Shown piece by piece: positions 8,305-10,885 of a DNA stretch of 10,885 nt. The number at the start of each line of letters is the position of its first letter. Position 1 is the first letter of the stretch. A program made the position numbers and the translations under genes. The notes beneath the pieces were generated by a model. It had not been told where the DNA came from and did not search any database. It was given only the letters and a program-made list of their open reading frames with translations. This DNA comes from DATKEU01 sp035544495 (GTDB taxonomy: Bacteria > Myxococcota_A > Polyangia > Fen-1088): assembly GCA_035544495.1 (NCBI GenBank), contig DATKEU010000345.1, forward strand, positions 1 to 10,885, read 5' to 3'.

Positions 8305-10038
8305 TCACTGGGGCTTGGCCGCGTAGACGAAGGCGGGGTTCGCGAGCATTCCCTGGATCAGCGACTGGAACTGGTAGCCGCTGTCCGAGAACGCCTTCTG
8401 CAGCTGAGTCACCGCCGGCGCCTCGCCCATCGTCTCCACGTGCCCGACCACGTAGCGGAACATGTTGGACGCGACGCAGTTCGCGCTGTTCGGGTGATTT
8501 CGCACGGCGGCCGCCAGATCCATCGGGCCCATGAAGTTCACGCCGTCCAGCGAACCGCTGGCATCGATCGGCTTGCCGTTCTCCATCGTTCGCTGCGCGC
8601 CGATGCCGTCGAAGTTCTCCAGGCCCAGGCCCACCGGATCGATGAAGGCGTGGCAGGTGGCGCAGACCGCGTCGCTGCGATGCTGGGTCAGGCGGTCACG
8701 CGTGGTGCCGGCGGCCATCTCCGGGAAGGCAGGGACGCCCTGGGGCGGCGGCGACGGCACCTGCTGGCACAGCACCATCTCGCGGATGAACTTGCCGCGC
8801 CGGGTGGGCGAGCTGCGCGTCGATTGCGAGTTGATCGACAGGAAGCTGGCCTGCGCCAGCACGCCGGCGCGCAGGCTGGAGGCCGGCTGCGTGACGGGCA
8901 CGAACCCGGTGCCGGTGACGGTGCCGGCCGGCAATCCGTAGAGGCTGGCCAGCTCGGCGTTCACGAAGGTCGAGCGCGAATCGAAGATGTCGCGGAAGTC
9001 GCCCTTGCGCCCGAACGCCAGGTCGGTGAGGAAGGCGAGCGTCTCGCCGCGCATCGACGCTCCCAGCGTCCCGGTCTTGACCTGCGGGAACACAGTCGGC
9101 AGCTGGGGCAGGTTGTCGAGATCGCCCAGGCGATAGAACTCGGTGAAGAACGTCTTCATGGCCGAGGCCGCCCGCGGCGACGCCAGCAGGCGCTGCGCCT
9201 GCGCGGTCAGCCCGTCCGCCTTCGTCAGCTGGTGCGCGTCCGCGGCGTCCAGCAACTGATCGTCGGGCGTCGTGTTCCAGAGGAAGTACGACAGCCGCGT
9301 CGCCAGCTGGTAATCATCGAACGGAACCTTGCCGTTGGCGCTGGTGGGCGCCATCTCCAGCCGGTAGATGAAGTACGGAGACTGCAGAAGGCCCATCACC
9401 GCGTACTGCAAGCCCTCGAAGAAGTCGCCGAGCGTGGTCTGCGCGCCGTTGGCGACGGCGGTATAGCGAGTCACCTCATCGGTGGTCAGCGGGCGGCGCC
9501 AGGCGCGCCGGCCGAACTTGCTGATGAATTGAGACGTGCAGGCGTCGTCGGTCACGCCGGCCGGCGTGCAACCGACCAGCGCGGCGCGCCCGGTGGCCGC
9601 GCTGCCAAGGGCGTTCGTCGCGACCTGCATCGACGCCGCCTCCAGCTGCTCGACGAACTGCGCCGACAGCTGCACGCGCGCGGCGCCGATCGAGGCGAAG
9701 CCGCTCAGCGGCGTGTCGGATTCGAACTGCGTGGTGACGGTCATGTTGCCGCCGAACAGATCCGCCAGCGTGTTGGTCAGCTGCGGGATCGTCAGGCGCC
9801 GGAGGCTGCCCTGCTCGGGGACGTAGTCGGCGGGGGCTTGCACGTTCGGAGGGCCCGGCATCTGGGTCGGATTGCCAACCGGCGCCGACCCCGTCGTCAT
9901 CGTCGGCCCGATGTTCCCCGAGCAACCGGAGAATGCGGTCGCGGTGCCAGCCGTGGCGCCAGCCATCGCGGCCAGCATCACCAGCGCGCGACGCGCCATC
10001 GGCGACGTCGTTCCTCGATTTGCCGAACGATCGATCAT
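8305..10038 (-). CDS. DUF1592-type multidomain protein with a CxxCH motif, probable lipoprotein
   Basis: The 577-aa protein shows the planctomycete-type domain series. A DUF1587-like segment is at about 78-100 (LRRLTIPQLTNTLADLFG) and DUF1595 at about 165-225 (CTSQFISKFGRRAWRRPLT). DUF1592 spans about 240-365 (DDYQLATRLSYFLWNTTPDD), DUF1588 about 389-480 (RAGVLAQASFLSINSQSTRS, then PTRRGKFIREMVLCQQVP) and DUF1585 about 500-570 (VASNMFRYVVGH). A single CATCH at 459-463 is a haem c attachment motif, followed by DPVGLGLENFDGIG. The N-terminus has two arginines, a hydrophobic run and FSGC with C39, so lipid anchoring after signal peptidase II cleavage is plausible although Phe at -3 is not ideal. 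ATG 10038 is favoured over TTG 10050 because GGAGG at 10044-10048 precedes it. The molecular role of this family is unknown; it regularly pairs with DUF1552 genes, as here. Confidence 0.93.
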   Translation of the reverse strand: MIDRSANRGTTSPMARRALVMLAAMAGATAGTATAFSGCSGNIGPTMTTGSAPVGNPTQMPGPPNVQAPADYVPEQGSLRRLTIPQLTNTLADLFGGNMTVTTQFESDTPLSGFASIGAARVQLSAQFVEQLEAASMQVATNALGSAATGRAALVGCTPAGVTDDACTSQFISKFGRRAWRRPLTTDEVTRYTAVANGAQTTLGDFFEGLQYAVMGLLQSPYFIYRLEMAPTSANGKVPFDDYQLATRLSYFLWNTTPDDQLLDAADAHQLTKADGLTAQAQRLLASPRAASAMKTFFTEFYRLGDLDNLPQLPTVFPQVKTGTLGASMRGETLAFLTDLAFGRKGDFRDIFDSRSTFVNAELASLYGLPAGTVTGTGFVPVTQPASSLRAGVLAQASFLSINSQSTRSSPTRRGKFIREMVLCQQVPSPPPQGVPAFPEMAAGTTRDRLTQHRSDAVCATCHAFIDPVGLGLENFDGIGAQRTMENGKPIDASGSLDGVNFMGPMDLAAAVRNHPNSANCVASNMFRYVVGHVETMGEAPAVTQLQKAFSDSGYQFQSLIQGMLANPAFVYAAKPQ

Positions 10039-10043
10039 GGAGA

Positions 10044-10048
10044 CCTCC
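10044..10048 (-). promoter_or_regulatory. Shine-Dalgarno of the DUF1592-type gene
   Basis: GGAGG on the minus strand, 5 bases before ATG 10038. It decides the start against the TTG at 10050, which lies upstream of and overlapping this site. Confidence 0.7.
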
Positions 10049-10298
10049 AACTAGCTGGCACTGGCGAACGACCGGCTCTCCGGTCGGAATCGAATCGCGA
10101 ACACGAACCAAAAGTCTGCCGGCGCGCACTGAACATCCGCCCAGGCCGAGGCGCGGATATGACAAGGACCCAAGCTTACCGCGCCCGGTTACCACACCAG
10201 CACGCAAAAAATGGCCGCTCGAGGCAATCATTCGTCCCGTCGCCGTTTCATCTATATGGTTGGACGCACACGGACGATCCGACGGGCGCGAAATGACG

Positions 10299-10326
10299 TT
10301 GACGGCTCGGCGCTGCGACCTAGCTT
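10299..10326 (+). promoter_or_regulatory. Possible sigma-70-like promoter for the membrane-protein gene
   Basis: TTGACG at 10299-10304 is followed after 16 bases by TAGCTT at 10321-10326, about 50 bases before ATG 10374. The -35 matches consensus at five of six bases, the -10 at only three. Weak evidence. Confidence 0.3.
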
Positions 10327-10373
10327 GAAATGGAACCAGAGCCTAGCTCGGGCGTATTGAGGGGACCTGTTCA

Positions 10374-10885
10374 ATGTTGCTGGAAATCATCGCTCAAACG
10401 CCTTCGCGGCTGATCGTCGGGGCGCTGGCGGGGGCCGCCGTCGCCATCCTGCTGGCGGCCGTGCTGGGCTGGCACGCCTTGCGGCGGCTGCTCGATGTCC
10501 CGCGCGTCCCGCGTCCGCTCTCGATGTATGTCGTGTTGACCGCGCTGTGGACCGCGGTGGCGGGGGTCTCGGGCGCGGCGGTGACCATGGCGCTGCTGCT
10601 CCGCGACCATCGGCCGGTCGAGGCGCCCACTCGTTTGGCCGAGCTGCGTTGCCAGGCGATTGGCCCCGATCGGGTGCAGATCGAGCTGCGCCCGGCGATG
10701 GCGGGAAAGACCGCGAGCGCGGCCGAGCCGGAGCGCTACGAGGTCCCCGGCGATGCCTGCCTGGTTTCGGTGGTGCTGGTCGACCTGCGTCCGCAGCTCG
10801 GCTTTCTGGGACCGACGCACCTGCTGCGCATCGGCGGCATCGGTTCGCCGGCCAGCGCGCGCGAGCGGCCATCGGTGAATCCAAG
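10374..10885 (+). CDS. Membrane protein with two N-terminal helices, cut by the window end
   Basis: The frame from ATG 10374 stays open to the end of the window (170 codons seen). GAGGGGA at 10359-10365 gives a good ribosome-binding site. The N-terminus MLLEIIAQTPSRLIVGALAG leads into a first hydrophobic helix at about 13-33. A basic turn HALRRLLDVPRVPRP follows, then a second helix at about 50-74 (VVLTALWTAVAG onward). The rest is a soluble beta-rich stretch: LAELRCQAIGPDRVQIEL, then YEVPGDACLVSVVLVDLRPQ and GFLGPTHLLRIGGIGS. This layout resembles a poorly characterised group of small two-helix membrane proteins sometimes misnamed multidrug efflux pumps, but I hold that only tentatively. It is divergent from the DUF1592/DUF1552 cluster and shares the intergenic region with it. 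Confidence 0.8.
   Translation, partial: MLLEIIAQTPSRLIVGALAGAAVAILLAAVLGWHALRRLLDVPRVPRPLSMYVVLTALWTAVAGVSGAAVTMALLLRDHRPVEAPTRLAELRCQAIGPDRVQIELRPAMAGKTASAAEPERYEVPGDACLVSVVLVDLRPQLGFLGPTHLLRIGGIGSPASARERPSVNP

Larger units (their letters stand above)
10039..10373. other. Divergent intergenic region, 335 bases
   Basis: This is the longest gene-free stretch of the window and is locally less GC-rich (for example the CAAAAAATGG run near 10204 and TCTATATGG near 10251). It must hold the promoter of the minus-strand cluster and probably that of the plus-strand membrane-protein gene. I see no convincing sigma-70 pair for the minus strand. A short dyad ATCCGC (10135-10140) / GCGGAT (10153-10158) could be an operator but is within chance. 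No RNA gene or coding frame with good codon use was found. Confidence 0.6.

Noticed and set aside
6438..8534. Long + strand open frame of 698 codons opposite the hydrolase and DUF1552 genes
   Set aside because: It spans two genuine minus-strand genes and their spacer, and the product is compositionally random.
10135..10158. Dyad ATCCGC / GCGGAT in the intergenic region
   Set aside because: Six-base arms in GC-rich DNA are expected by chance; no second copy or matching promoter was found.
8071..10296. Long + strand open frame of 741 codons opposite the DUF1592-type gene
   Set aside because: Low-complexity Arg/Gly/Ala/His-rich product with no recognisable domain; it is a GC-driven shadow of the minus-strand genes, which show clear families.

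Overview
The window is very GC-rich and gene-dense, with strongly G/C-biased third codon positions. The best guess for its source is a member of the Myxococcota (old Deltaproteobacteria) or a similar high-GC environmental Gram-negative. This rests on base composition, a urease operon with a fused gamma/beta subunit, a predicted lipoprotein, a Tat-exported protein, and a DUF1552 + DUF1592-family gene pair typical of Myxococcota and Planctomycetota. The assignment is inference; no rRNA or marker gene is present.

Region 1 (1-5270, + strand) is a compact urease operon. It opens with the last 43 codons of a ChrR-like cupin protein that runs straight into ureD. Then come a fused ureAB structural gene, ureC (all metal ligands and catalytic residues present, at the same residue numbers as in Klebsiella urease), ureE with a His-rich tail, ureF and ureG. 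Genes overlap or are spaced by only a few to about 25 bases, so one transcript is likely. Together they encode the apo-urease (UreAB, UreC) and the full nickel-insertion set (UreD, UreE, UreF, UreG). No nickel transporter or urea transporter is visible. Two accessory genes, ureD and ureF, have no ATG, GTG or TTG where their conserved N-termini require one. ureF has a good Shine-Dalgarno placed in front of an in-frame ATC.

Region 2 (5259-10038, - strand) holds four genes reading leftward, converging on ureG with a 12-base overlap. In transcription order they are: a lipoprotein-like multidomain protein of the DUF1587/1595/1592/1588/1585 (PSD/PSCyt) type with one CxxCH haem-type motif; a Tat-signal DUF1552 protein; an exported metallo-beta-lactamase-fold hydrolase with a repetitive Lys/Gly/Asp tail; and an unrecognised small protein. 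The first two genes are 37 bases apart and form a recurrent family pair. A GC hairpin follows the DUF1552 stop codon, and a perfect 10-bp inverted repeat covers the start codon of the hydrolase.

Region 3 (10039-10885) is a 335-base divergent intergenic region, followed by the start of a + strand gene for a two-helix membrane protein cut off by the window end.

No tRNA, rRNA, CRISPR array, insertion sequence or phage gene was seen. The least understood part is the exported four-gene minus-strand cluster. The most unusual sequence-level signals are the missing ureD/ureF starts and the start-codon hairpin of the hydrolase.
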